Shown here piece after piece: positions 1 to 7,376 of a stretch of DNA of 64,000 bases. Under the pieces are notes generated by a model that was not told the origin of the DNA, ran no database searches, and saw nothing but the letters and a program-made list of their open reading frames with translations. Position 1 is the first letter of the stretch; each line of letters starts with the position of its first letter. The position numbers were made by a program, and so were the translations under genes. Origin of the DNA: Streptomyces canus (GTDB lineage: Bacteria > Actinomycetota > Actinomycetes > Streptomycetales > Streptomycetaceae); assembly GCF_030816965.1 (NCBI RefSeq), contig NZ_JAUSYQ010000002.1, forward strand, positions 2,389,001 through 2,453,000. The letters are read 5' to 3'.

Positions 1-264
1 CTTCACGGTCTCCGAGCCGTACGCGGTGAGCGTGACCGGCGCGGAGGAGCTGCCGTTGGCCGTGGACTGGAGGGTGGCCGTCGGGTAGTAGGTGCCGCCT
101 CGGACCTGGATGACGGTGCCGGCGGTGGCGTTCTTGATGGCGTTGGACAGGTCGGTCGAGTTGCTGACGACGACCGTCGCGGCCTGGGCCTGAGTGGGGA
201 GAACGGCGAGGCCGGAGCCGAGGGCGAGGGCGGCCGTGGCAATGAGAGCGGTACGACGAGACAT
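1..264 (-). CDS. Secreted right-handed beta-helix protein, probable pectate lyase (PL9-like), partial
   Basis: Only the first 88 codons are present; the gene runs off the left edge. The ATG at 264 is preceded by a good ribosome site (GAAGGGA). The protein starts with a Sec signal peptide: MSRR, a hydrophobic stretch, then an AQA-A cleavage site near residue 29. The mature part has VVVSNSTDL, AGTVIQVRGGTYYPTATL and SSAPVTLTAYG. This is the opening coil pattern of right-handed beta-helix polysaccharide lyases of the PL9/chondroitinase-B type. It lies 38 bases after the alpha/beta hydrolase on the same strand, so it is probably the next gene of the pectin operon. The family call is inferred from the N-terminus alone; the catalytic region is outside the window. 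Confidence 0.7.
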   Translation of the reverse strand, partial: MSRRTALIATAALALGSGLAVLPTQAQAATVVVSNSTDLSNAIKNATAGTVIQVRGGTYYPTATLQSTANGSSSAPVTLTAYGSETVK

Positions 265-302
265 GGAGTGCGGGTCCCTTCTCGTGCGGGTGGGGGGATG
301 GT

Positions 303-1460
303 TCACAGGACGGCGTCGAGCCAGGTGAAGACCTCGTCCTGCATGCGGTCGACGAAGACATGGCCGAGGTCGGGCCAGGTCTTCAGATGCAACCGCTCCT
401 CGGCGTGGCGGGAGTGCCAGACGGCGCGCAGCTTGTCGTACGCGACCTGTACGCCGTCGGCGGGGAACAGCGGGTCGAGCCCGCCGTTGAAGAAGAGCAT
501 CGGCCTGGGGGCGGCGATGCTTGCCACGTCGGGGAAGTCGAGGAACCGGGGCAGCCCCGGGTGGAGCATGTAGTAACTGGACTGCCCGCGCAGCGTGTTG
601 TTGCCGGGCACCATCATTTCCTTGAGGCCGGTCATCCAGCAGACGGCTGCCGTGGCCTTGACGACGTCGGTCAGCGCGGCGGTCTGCCAGGCGCGGTAGG
701 CGCCCATGGAGAATCCGACGGCCGCGATCCTTGCGGCATCCACCCGGTCGAGACCGGCGAGGAACCCGGCGGCGCGGGCGTCCTCGCGGGCCATGAGACC
801 TGCGAGGGAGGAGCCGAGGTTGTAGAAGTTGCTTGCCAGAGCCTGCTGTTGGTCGTAGGTGACGGGCCCGCGGTCGCCCCAGCCGAGGGCGTCCGCGCAC
901 AGCACGACATAGCCGCGCCGGGCCAGCTCGTCACCGACGAACCGGCCGCTGAAGTACTTGTCCGTCCAGGTCTGCGCGGAGGCGAGCCGGGTGTCGTCGT
1001 ACCAGGGCCGGACCAGTTTCTCCTTACCGATGTCGAACTTCGCCCCGTGATCGTGGAGAAGCAGCACGGCGGGGAACGGCCCGGGGCCGTCCGGGGTGAG
1101 CAGGGCGGCGCGGACGCGTTCGTGACGGGTGAGGGAGAGGGTGACCAACTCCCTGGTGTAGCCGTTTCCTTGAGAGCGACTGGCGAATTCGGGTGCGTAC
1201 GACGTCCCGTCCTCGCGGTCGACGAGGAGGTGCTCCTCGACCGTGGCACGAGCGGTCCGTCGCCAGGTGCGAAAGTCACGGACCGGCGACGTCCCCCAGG
1301 CCAGCGGGAAGTCCAGCTCGGCCTTGAGCGCCGGGTGGAAGTCGGGCAGCGGGCCGTCCACGACCCCGGCTTCCGCGGGGCTCACCGCTCCCCCGGCCAG
1401 CATGGCCGCTCCGGCGCCCACCACGAACGCCCGTCGGCCCACCGGGTCACCGGCGCTCAT
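303..1460 (-). CDS. Exported alpha/beta hydrolase (dienelactone hydrolase/acetyl esterase-like)
   Basis: This 385-residue protein has a Tat-like N-terminus (GRRAFVVGAGAAML). An alpha/beta-hydrolase fold follows: LLLHDHGAKF around residue 134, then the nucleophile elbow GFSMG with Ser251. Plausible partners are an Asp in FNGGLDPLFP and a His in PDLGHVF near the C-terminus. It resembles the large carbohydrate-esterase-like Abhydrolase group often found with plant-cell-wall enzymes. Its place at the end of a run of pectinesterases suggests removal of acetyl or other ester groups from pectin, but the substrate is inferred. The ATG overlaps the end of the preceding pectinesterase by 14 bases, so translation is probably coupled. 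Confidence 0.75.
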   Translation of the reverse strand: MSAGDPVGRRAFVVGAGAAMLAGGAVSPAEAGVVDGPLPDFHPALKAELDFPLAWGTSPVRDFRTWRRTARATVEEHLLVDREDGTSYAPEFASRSQGNGYTRELVTLSLTRHERVRAALLTPDGPGPFPAVLLLHDHGAKFDIGKEKLVRPWYDDTRLASAQTWTDKYFSGRFVGDELARRGYVVLCADALGWGDRGPVTYDQQQALASNFYNLGSSLAGLMAREDARAAGFLAGLDRVDAARIAAVGFSMGAYRAWQTAALTDVVKATAAVCWMTGLKEMMVPGNNTLRGQSSYYMLHPGLPRFLDFPDVASIAAPRPMLFFNGGLDPLFPADGVQVAYDKLRAVWHSRHAEERLHLKTWPDLGHVFVDRMQDEVFTWLDAVL

Positions 1461-2475
1461 AGGGCCTCCAGTCCCCGAGATACGTCCGCCGGGTGTGCAC
1501 CGCGGCCTCTTCGGCGGTCAGCTGGGGCCGGTTGTCGGGGACGGAGATCACCGCGCCGGGACCGGAGTTGGCGTACTCCCGGAAGCGCATGGTCTGCCAG
1601 GGATAGGCCTCGCGCATGTTGGTGTAGGGCGCGACCGGGTCGATCCCGGGCCCGATCCGGCTGTTCCGTACCACGAGGGACGGCCAGGCGGTCGTCTCGT
1701 ACGACGGCACCCAGGGCCGTGCCAGTTTGTACGCCGCGTCCTCGGCCCCCGAGGTGATGCGGGAGCGGACGGCGAGGATGCCGTAGGGGTTGGCGCGGGC
1801 CGTGGACGGGGCGAAGACCATGCCCTTGGGGGTGAAGTCGACGTCCCGCTGGAGGGTGTGGAAATGGCACTCCTCGAAGACGGCGGTGGCCCTGCCGAAG
1901 ACGAAGTCGACGTCGCCCTCGATGTAGCAACGCCGGAAGTACTGCCGGTCGAAGGCGGTGAGCGCGGTGGTCTCGACGAAGAGGGTGTCCTGGTGGGCCA
2001 GGAGGCGGACGTTCTCGAAGTGGGTACGGTCGCCGTAGGTGTAGGCGGCCACCGCCTGGGTGCCGGTGATGTCGGGGTGGTCGGCGCGCAGCCAGTCGTT
2101 GGCGAGGGTGAGGTCGCGGACAGTGAGGCCGGGGGCCGCGGAGGTGAAGGTGGCGGAGCCCGCGGTGCCGTAGGTGCCCGAACCGTCCGGCTTCTGGGTG
2201 CCGTTGGCGTTGTGGTAGACGATGACCGTGGCGCGCGGGTCCGGGCTCGCGCCGCGCACGGTCAGCTCCGCCTTGTCGTCGGGGATGCTGACGACCTCGC
2301 GATATGTGCCTGGGTGCACGACGATCGTCCAGCCGGGGCCGGTGACCGCGTCCACGGCGGCCTGGACGGAGTCACCGGGGCGGACGTGGAGGACGCGGCG
2401 AGTGCCGGCGTGGGCCGGAGTGGACACCGCGACGACGAGTCCCGCAGCGGCGGCCATGAAGATCCGTCTCCGCAT
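1447..2475 (-). CDS. Secreted pectinesterase (CE8), second of a tandem pair
   Basis: The 342-residue protein removes methyl esters from homogalacturonan outside the cell. It begins MRRRIFMAAAAGLVVAV and has a Sec-type signal ending near AHA. All CE8 motifs are visible in order: HPGTYRE, GTQAVA, the QDTLF aspartate, GDVDFVFG with the second catalytic Asp, and LARPW with the substrate-binding Arg. The start was chosen at 2475 because the upstream gene stops one base earlier (TGAGATG), giving translational coupling. It is clearly paralogous to the next gene upstream (shared DWLRADHPDITGTQAVA, GPGIDP, NMREAYPWQ/NMSDAFPWQ), so the pair arose by tandem duplication. Confidence 0.92.
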   Translation of the reverse strand: MRRRIFMAAAAGLVVAVSTPAHAGTRRVLHVRPGDSVQAAVDAVTGPGWTIVVHPGTYREVVSIPDDKAELTVRGASPDPRATVIVYHNANGTQKPDGSGTYGTAGSATFTSAAPGLTVRDLTLANDWLRADHPDITGTQAVAAYTYGDRTHFENVRLLAHQDTLFVETTALTAFDRQYFRRCYIEGDVDFVFGRATAVFEECHFHTLQRDVDFTPKGMVFAPSTARANPYGILAVRSRITSGAEDAAYKLARPWVPSYETTAWPSLVVRNSRIGPGIDPVAPYTNMREAYPWQTMRFREYANSGPGAVISVPDNRPQLTAEEAAVHTRRTYLGDWRPYERR

Positions 2476-2476
2476 C

Positions 2477-3607
2477 TCAGCACGCCTCCTTCCACGGCTG
2501 CCAGTCGCCGAGGTAGGTCTCCCGGGTCGCGGACTCGGCCTGCTCGCGGGTGAGTTGGGGCCGGTTCTCCGGGACGGTGATCCTGGCGCCGGGACCGGTG
2601 TCGCGGTACTCGGCGAAGCGCTGGTTCTGCCAGGGGAAGGCGTCCGACATGTTGGTGTAGGGGGCGGCCGCGTCGATTCCGGGGCCCAGCCAGGTGTCCC
2701 GCACCACGAGCGAGGGCCGCGCGGTGGTGTCGGAGCTCGGGACCCACGGGCGGGCCAGCTTGTAGAAGGCATCGGGTGCCTCGCTGCTGACGCGGCTCCT
2801 GGTGACGAGGTAGCCGCGCGGGTTGGCGCCCGCCGTGGAGGGCGCGAAGACGAAGCCGTACGGGGCCGCCGCCAGGTCGGTCCGGTCCAGGGTCCGGAAG
2901 TGGCAGTTCTCGTAGACGGCCGTGGCCCGCCCGAAGACGAAGTCGACGTCTCCCTCGGCGTAGCAGTGCGAGAAGTACTGGCGGGCGAAGGAGGTGAGGG
3001 CGATCGAGTCGGCGTAGAGGGTGTCCTGGTGGCCGAGGAAGCGGCAGTGGTGGAAGGCGGAGCGGTCGCCCTGGACCTTGACGGCGACGGCCTGCGTGCC
3101 GGTGATGTCGGGGTGGTCGGCGCGCAGCCAGTCGTTGGCGAAGGTGATCCAGCGGGCGGTGAAGCCGTCGGCCTGCACGGTCGTGGTGGCCGACCCGGTG
3201 GTGCCGTAGGTGCCGCCGCCGGGCTTGGGGGTGCCGGCCGCGTTGTCGTACACGATCACGACGTCCCGGGGGTCCTCGGAGGCGCCGATCCAGGTCGCCT
3301 CGGTGCGGGTGACGTCGACGGCGACGGTCTCCCTGTAGGTGCCGGGGGCGAGGACCAGGGTCCAGCCGCTGCCGGTGGCCGCGGTGACGGCGTCCTTCAC
3401 GGTGGTGTGGTCGCCACGGCCCCGCGGGTCGACGTACAGGGTCTGCGGGGTGAGCCGGGCGGCGGGTGATCCGAAGCGGCCGAAGGGGCGCCGGGCGCCG
3501 GTGGCGTGCGCAGGGGCCGATGAGAGGGCGAGCGCGGCTGCCGCTCCGGTGCTCGCGAGCAGGAAACCCCTTCTGGACAGGGGGAGTCGGTCGTGGTGCG
3601 AGGACAT
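2477..3607 (-). CDS. Secreted pectinesterase (CE8), first of a tandem pair
   Basis: This is a 376-residue pectin methylesterase. The N-terminus carries a twin-arginine motif (LSRRGFLLAS) and an AHA cleavage site, so export is probably by Tat, while the downstream paralogue looks Sec-exported. CE8 motifs are APGTYRE, GTQAVAVK, GHQDTLY, GDVDFVFG and LARPW. The ATG at 3607 has an AAGGAG ribosome site seven bases upstream. Released galacturonan becomes a better substrate for the PL1 lyases encoded nearby. A strong hairpin separates it from the upstream pectate lyase gene, so relative expression within the operon may be adjusted there. Confidence 0.93.
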   Translation of the reverse strand: MSSHHDRLPLSRRGFLLASTGAAAALALSSAPAHATGARRPFGRFGSPAARLTPQTLYVDPRGRGDHTTVKDAVTAATGSGWTLVLAPGTYRETVAVDVTRTEATWIGASEDPRDVVIVYDNAAGTPKPGGGTYGTTGSATTTVQADGFTARWITFANDWLRADHPDITGTQAVAVKVQGDRSAFHHCRFLGHQDTLYADSIALTSFARQYFSHCYAEGDVDFVFGRATAVYENCHFRTLDRTDLAAAPYGFVFAPSTAGANPRGYLVTRSRVSSEAPDAFYKLARPWVPSSDTTARPSLVVRDTWLGPGIDAAAPYTNMSDAFPWQNQRFAEYRDTGPGARITVPENRPQLTREQAESATRETYLGDWQPWKEAC

Positions 3608-3669
3608 GCGGGTGCTCCTTGGGCGTGCGGCTCAGACGGGGGTTGCCTCGCGGGGGGGGTGAGGTGGGT

Positions 3670-3701
3670 GGCCGGGGCGGCCGCTGGATTCCGCCCCGGC
3701 C
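3670..3701 (-). terminator. GC-rich hairpin between PL1 and CE8 genes
   Basis: Perfect 11-bp arms (3670-3680 and 3691-3701) enclose a 10-base loop in the 109-base gap after the PL1 stop. There is no T tract, as is common in Streptomyces. It may be a partial terminator or a 3' mRNA stabiliser inside the operon. Confidence 0.65.
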
Positions 3702-3716
3702 GGTCAGGGGGTGGTG

Positions 3717-5036
3717 TCAGCAGACGCGCCCGGCGCCCGCGCCGCGGTCGACGATCCCGGGCACCTTCTTGGCCGGGTCGACCTTCGTGCGCAGGGTGGG
3801 CGTCCAGCCCGCGCCGGACTCCAGGGTCTCGGCGGGGATCTCGGCGTTGTGGACGGCGATCAGGTCGGTGAGCTTGCCGTTGACGTAGTTGTCGGCGGCG
3901 GTGAGCGGTGAGATGTTCCACCGCTTGAGCACCTTGGCCGCGCTGATCCCCTCCGGCAGCGTGAACGCGTTGTGCTCGGCGACGAGTTGGGACTCCTTGC
4001 CGATGCCGAAGCTGTAGGCGTAGTCGTCGTTCGCCACGAAGTGGTTGTTGTAGGAGTCGACCTGGCCGAAGCGGACGCGGGGCGCGCGCTCGACGAGGTC
4101 GGAGAACAGATTGTGGTGGAAGGTGACCTTGAGCTTGCCCCGGTCCCCCGCCGCCGTGGACTCGCTGTCGCTGTTGCCGATCAGGATCGTCTTGTCGTGC
4201 TCGGTGAAGACGTTCCAGGAGGCGGTGACGTAGTTGGCGCCGCGGACGATGTCCAGCTCGCCGTCGTGCTGCTGGTAGAGCATGCCGAAGTAGGTCGGCG
4301 CGGCACTGTCGGGGTGGCTGCCGTCGGTGAAGGTGTTGTGGTCCAGCCACACATGGGTGGACCCGTAGACGACGGCGGTGTCGTACTCGGAGTTCCAGTT
4401 GCCCTTGTCGCCGTCGGTCGGGTCCCACTGCGGGAAGCAGTCGATCGGGCTCTCGAAGGTGAGGTTGCGGACGATGACGTTGTCGACGGCCTTGATCTGC
4501 AGGCTCGCGCCCTTGAACCCGGCGTTCTTGCCGACCCCGACGATCGTGGTGTTGGCGGGCACGTTCGCCTTGATGGTCTGGTCCTGGTGGGCCGCGGAGA
4601 CGCGGCGCAGCCCCTCGGGGCTGTCGTCGGGCTCGGCGCTCAGGTCGGTGTCCAGGCCCCAGGCCTCGGGCGAGTACTTCGCCAGGTAGGCGTCGAAGTC
4701 GTACCCGGGCGCCGCGAGGGAGTCGCAGCCCTCGGAGACGGCGTCGATGGTCCCCTTCACCTTGATGATCTTCGGGGCGCTGCCACCGGCGGCGAGGGCC
4801 GCCTTGAAGCCGGCCCAGTCGGTGACGGTGTAGACGTGGGCGGCGTCGGCGGCCGCGCCTCCGGTGGTGCCGGTGCCGTCGGAGCCCCAGCCGTCGCCGG
4901 TGGCGAGGGTCTCGCGGGCGACGTCATGGCCCTTGGCCTGGGCGGTGGGGCCGGTGACAGCGAGGACCAGGGCGGCACAACCCGCCACGGCCATCGCCTT
5001 GGTTATGACATGCCCATGCCATAGCTGTGCGTTCAT
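3717..5036 (-). CDS. Secreted pectate lyase (PL1)
   Basis: The 439-residue enzyme cleaves polygalacturonate by beta-elimination, normally with calcium. A signal peptide (hydrophobic AVAGCAALVLAVTG, AQA site) is followed by GWGSDGTGTTGG, the conserved strand IIKVKGTID, VIVRNLTF, the VWLDHNTF metal/catalytic segment, and ERAPRVRFGQV, which holds the catalytic Arg of the RxPxxR motif. The start at 5036 was preferred over one seven codons upstream because it has a GAAAGAGAG ribosome site about eight bases away. The C-terminal RGAGAGRVC matches the end of the PL1 at 12873-14156 (RGAGAGRIP), so the two are paralogues of the same subfamily. Confidence 0.93.
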   Translation of the reverse strand: MNAQLWHGHVITKAMAVAGCAALVLAVTGPTAQAKGHDVARETLATGDGWGSDGTGTTGGAAADAAHVYTVTDWAGFKAALAAGGSAPKIIKVKGTIDAVSEGCDSLAAPGYDFDAYLAKYSPEAWGLDTDLSAEPDDSPEGLRRVSAAHQDQTIKANVPANTTIVGVGKNAGFKGASLQIKAVDNVIVRNLTFESPIDCFPQWDPTDGDKGNWNSEYDTAVVYGSTHVWLDHNTFTDGSHPDSAAPTYFGMLYQQHDGELDIVRGANYVTASWNVFTEHDKTILIGNSDSESTAAGDRGKLKVTFHHNLFSDLVERAPRVRFGQVDSYNNHFVANDDYAYSFGIGKESQLVAEHNAFTLPEGISAAKVLKRWNISPLTAADNYVNGKLTDLIAVHNAEIPAETLESGAGWTPTLRTKVDPAKKVPGIVDRGAGAGRVC

Positions 5037-5071
5037 TGTGCGGCTCTCTTTCCACAACGAAGAAGGAGTGG

Positions 5072-5866
5072 TCAGGCGGTGGCCGACGACGGCCAGGTGA
5101 TCCAGGACTCCGGGATCTCGGCGTCGAGCCGGCGCACGTCCCGGGGCGCCAGCACGCGGTGCCGCAGCAGCTCACGGGCGACCAGGCGCGCTACGGCAAT
5201 GGCACCGGGTGGGTTGAAGTGCGTGTTGTCCTGCTCGGTGTCGGTCCAGTTGAAGTACTTCTTGGTCTCCTCGACCCCGAGCCTCTGCCACAGGGCGAGC
5301 GACAGGGCCTGGATGTCGAGCAGCGCGACGCCCTCCTCGGTGGCGAGCGCCCGCATCGCCGCCGGATAGTCGCCGTGGGTCGGCACGGCGGTGCCGGAGG
5401 CGTCGAACTTCCGCCGCTCGACCGAGGTGGCCAGCACGGGCCGGGCACCACGGGCGCGGGCACCGTCGACGTACAGGCGCAGATAGTCCTGGTACGTCGT
5501 CCAGGGCTCGGTGTAGCGGGCGGGATCCGCGGTCTTCTCGTCGTTGTGTCCGAACTGGATCAGCAGGAAGTCGCCCGGCCGAATGGCACCGAGAATGACA
5601 TCGAGCCGTCCCTCGTCGACGAAGGACTTCGAACTCCGCCCGTTCACCGCGTGATTGGCGACACGCCGATCCTTGTGCAGAAAGAAGGGGAGCGCCATGC
5701 CCCACCCGGTCTCGGGCGCGGCGTCGGCGTATTTCTGGGCGGCGGTGGAGTCACCGGCGATGTAGAGGGTGCGCTGTTCCTTGGCTTGGGCAGTACCGGT
5801 TGTACTGAAAGCGACGGGCACGGCGGCCATTGCCGCCACGGTGACCTGTCTGCGTGTGAGTGACAC
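5072..5866 (-). CDS. Rhamnogalacturonan acetylesterase (CE12, SGNH hydrolase)
   Basis: This 264-residue secreted esterase has the SGNH blocks of CE12: GDSTAA with Ser40, VNGRSS, FGHND with Asn108, and DNTHFNPPG with Asp213 and His216. It should remove acetyl groups from rhamnogalacturonan I, opening the hairy region to lyases. The GTG start at 5866 gives a protein beginning VSLTRRQVTVAA, a Tat-like signal with an AQA site. A purine-rich site (GAGAGG) lies about ten bases upstream. A longer reading from upstream lacks a signal peptide at its start and was rejected. The next gene downstream (PL1) starts 35 bases after its stop. Confidence 0.9.
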   Translation of the reverse strand: MSLTRRQVTVAAMAAVPVAFSTTGTAQAKEQRTLYIAGDSTAAQKYADAAPETGWGMALPFFLHKDRRVANHAVNGRSSKSFVDEGRLDVILGAIRPGDFLLIQFGHNDEKTADPARYTEPWTTYQDYLRLYVDGARARGARPVLATSVERRKFDASGTAVPTHGDYPAAMRALATEEGVALLDIQALSLALWQRLGVEETKKYFNWTDTEQDNTHFNPPGAIAVARLVARELLRHRVLAPRDVRRLDAEIPESWITWPSSATA

Positions 5867-5896
5867 CTTGGGTGGCCTCTCTTCCCTCAGGGCCGC

Positions 5897-5937
5897 GGGG
5901 AGCTGCGCGACCGGCCACGACGAACCCGCAGCTCCCC
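5897..5937 (-). terminator. Hairpin after the sugar-binding protein gene, carrying a repeated element
   Basis: Perfect 11-bp arms (5897-5907 and 5927-5937) enclose a 19-base loop just after the binding-protein stop codon. Such hairpins commonly stabilise binding-protein mRNA and attenuate downstream genes. The segment 5905-5930 matches 56112-56137 at 23 of 26 bases, so it belongs to a dispersed element family. Confidence 0.65.
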
Positions 5938-5959
5938 ACGACCGCATTCACCCGAGCTC

Positions 5960-7303
5960 TTAGCCGTTCTGTTCCTTCCACTCGGCCTGAGCCTTGTTCA
6001 GCTGGTCGGCCATGGTGTCCAGGAAGTCCTTCGCACTCATGTCACCCAGCAGCACCTTCTGGAAGTTCGGCTCGTTGTCCGCCTTGGAGATCGTGTTCCA
6101 GTCGGGCAGGTAGTACGGCAGCTGGACGATGGTCGTGGACCCGTCGGTCAGCGCGGCGGCGGCCAGCTTCGTGGGCTCGGCCTCCGAGATCCAGGCGTCC
6201 TTGGCGGCGTCGTTGTTCGACGGCACCTGCCCGGCGGCCTTGTTGAACTTCGAGTTCTCCGCGGCCGAGGTCGCGAACTCGATGAACTTCCAGGCCGCGT
6301 CCTTGTTCTTCGAGCTCTTGAACACCCCCATCCCGTCGACGGGGTTGGACACCTGCACCCGCTTGCCGGAGGCGCCGATCGGCTGCGGAATGCCCCGGAA
6401 CTTGTCGACCCCGAGCGCCTTCACGTGGTCCTGGTACGACCCCAGGTTGTGGTTCAGCATCCCGATCGTGCCGGAGTCCCACTGGGCGACCATCTTGGTG
6501 AAGTCGTTGTTGAGGTCGGCCGCCGGAGTGACCTTCTTGTACAGCGCCGCGTACTTCTCCAGCGCCGCCACGTTCTTCGGGTCGTTGACCGTGGTCTTGT
6601 CGCCGTCCCAGAACGAGGTGATCCCGCTCTGCCCGTACATCGCGTCCAGGGCCTGGGCGATGGACCCGGCGCCACCGCGGATGGTGTAACCGAACTCGTT
6701 CTTCTTGGCGTCGGTGAGCTTGTCCGCGGCCTCGTAGAACTTGTCCCAGGTCGTCGGCTCGTCGAGGCCCGCCTTCTTGAACAGGTCGGTCCGGTAGTAC
6801 AGCACGCCGTTGTTGGCGGAGGTCGGGATCGAGTACAGCGTCCCGTCGCCGCCCCCCGACGCCTTCAGCACGCCGACCATGTCCTCGTTGAGCTTGCCGT
6901 TCAGGGAGGACTTGGCGAGCCGGTCGTCCAGCGGCTCCAGGGCGTTCTGCGCGGAGAACCCGGCGAGCATGGCCGCGCCGACACCACCGACGTCCGGCAG
7001 GCCGCCGCCCTGGATGGCGGTGTCGACCTTGGACTGGTACTCGGTGGACGCGATGCCGACGTACTCGACCTTGATGTCCGGGTTCGCCTTCTGGAAGTCG
7101 GCGATGACCTCCTTCCAGATGTCGGTGCGGACACCGCCGTTGTTGTCCCAGAAGACGATCTTGCCCTTGCCGCTGCCCTCGTCTCCCTTGTCACCGCCGG
7201 ACCCGCTGCCGTCGTCACCGCAGGCGGTGGCGGTCAGTGCCAGGACGGACCCGAGGGCGACGGCTATGGCAGCGCGCCTGCTTCTGCGGATACTGATCTT
7301 CAT
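5960..7303 (-). CDS. Sugar ABC transporter substrate-binding lipoprotein (CUT1)
   Basis: The 447-residue family 1 solute-binding protein begins MKISIRRSRRAA and has a lipobox ending TATAC, followed by an acidic and Gly/Ser linker. It is therefore anchored to the outer face of the membrane. The body shows KIVFWDNNGG, PDIKVEYVGI, LYSIPTSANNGVLYYRTDLF and a C-terminal AWKFIEFATS, all typical of CUT1 proteins. The start at 7303 was chosen from the signal sequence and an AAGAGAGCC ribosome site; the same AGAGAGCC string precedes the PL1 gene at 5036. Its permeases lie 7 kb upstream in the same operon. By context it should bind pectin-derived oligogalacturonides or rhamnogalacturonan fragments. Confidence 0.88.
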   Translation of the reverse strand: MKISIRRSRRAAIAVALGSVLALTATACGDDGSGSGGDKGDEGSGKGKIVFWDNNGGVRTDIWKEVIADFQKANPDIKVEYVGIASTEYQSKVDTAIQGGGLPDVGGVGAAMLAGFSAQNALEPLDDRLAKSSLNGKLNEDMVGVLKASGGGDGTLYSIPTSANNGVLYYRTDLFKKAGLDEPTTWDKFYEAADKLTDAKKNEFGYTIRGGAGSIAQALDAMYGQSGITSFWDGDKTTVNDPKNVAALEKYAALYKKVTPAADLNNDFTKMVAQWDSGTIGMLNHNLGSYQDHVKALGVDKFRGIPQPIGASGKRVQVSNPVDGMGVFKSSKNKDAAWKFIEFATSAAENSKFNKAAGQVPSNNDAAKDAWISEAEPTKLAAAALTDGSTTIVQLPYYLPDWNTISKADNEPNFQKVLLGDMSAKDFLDTMADQLNKAQAEWKEQNG

Positions 7304-7376
7304 TGATCGGCTCTCTTCTTCTTCTGATTCCAGCGGAGATATGAAGTTGTGGGGGGAAGTCGGTGGCGCCCGGACG

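Noticed and set aside
5866..5947. Longer N-terminus for the CE12 esterase
   Set aside because: The extension places the Tat-like signal internally, and the GTG at 5866 has a suitable ribosome site.
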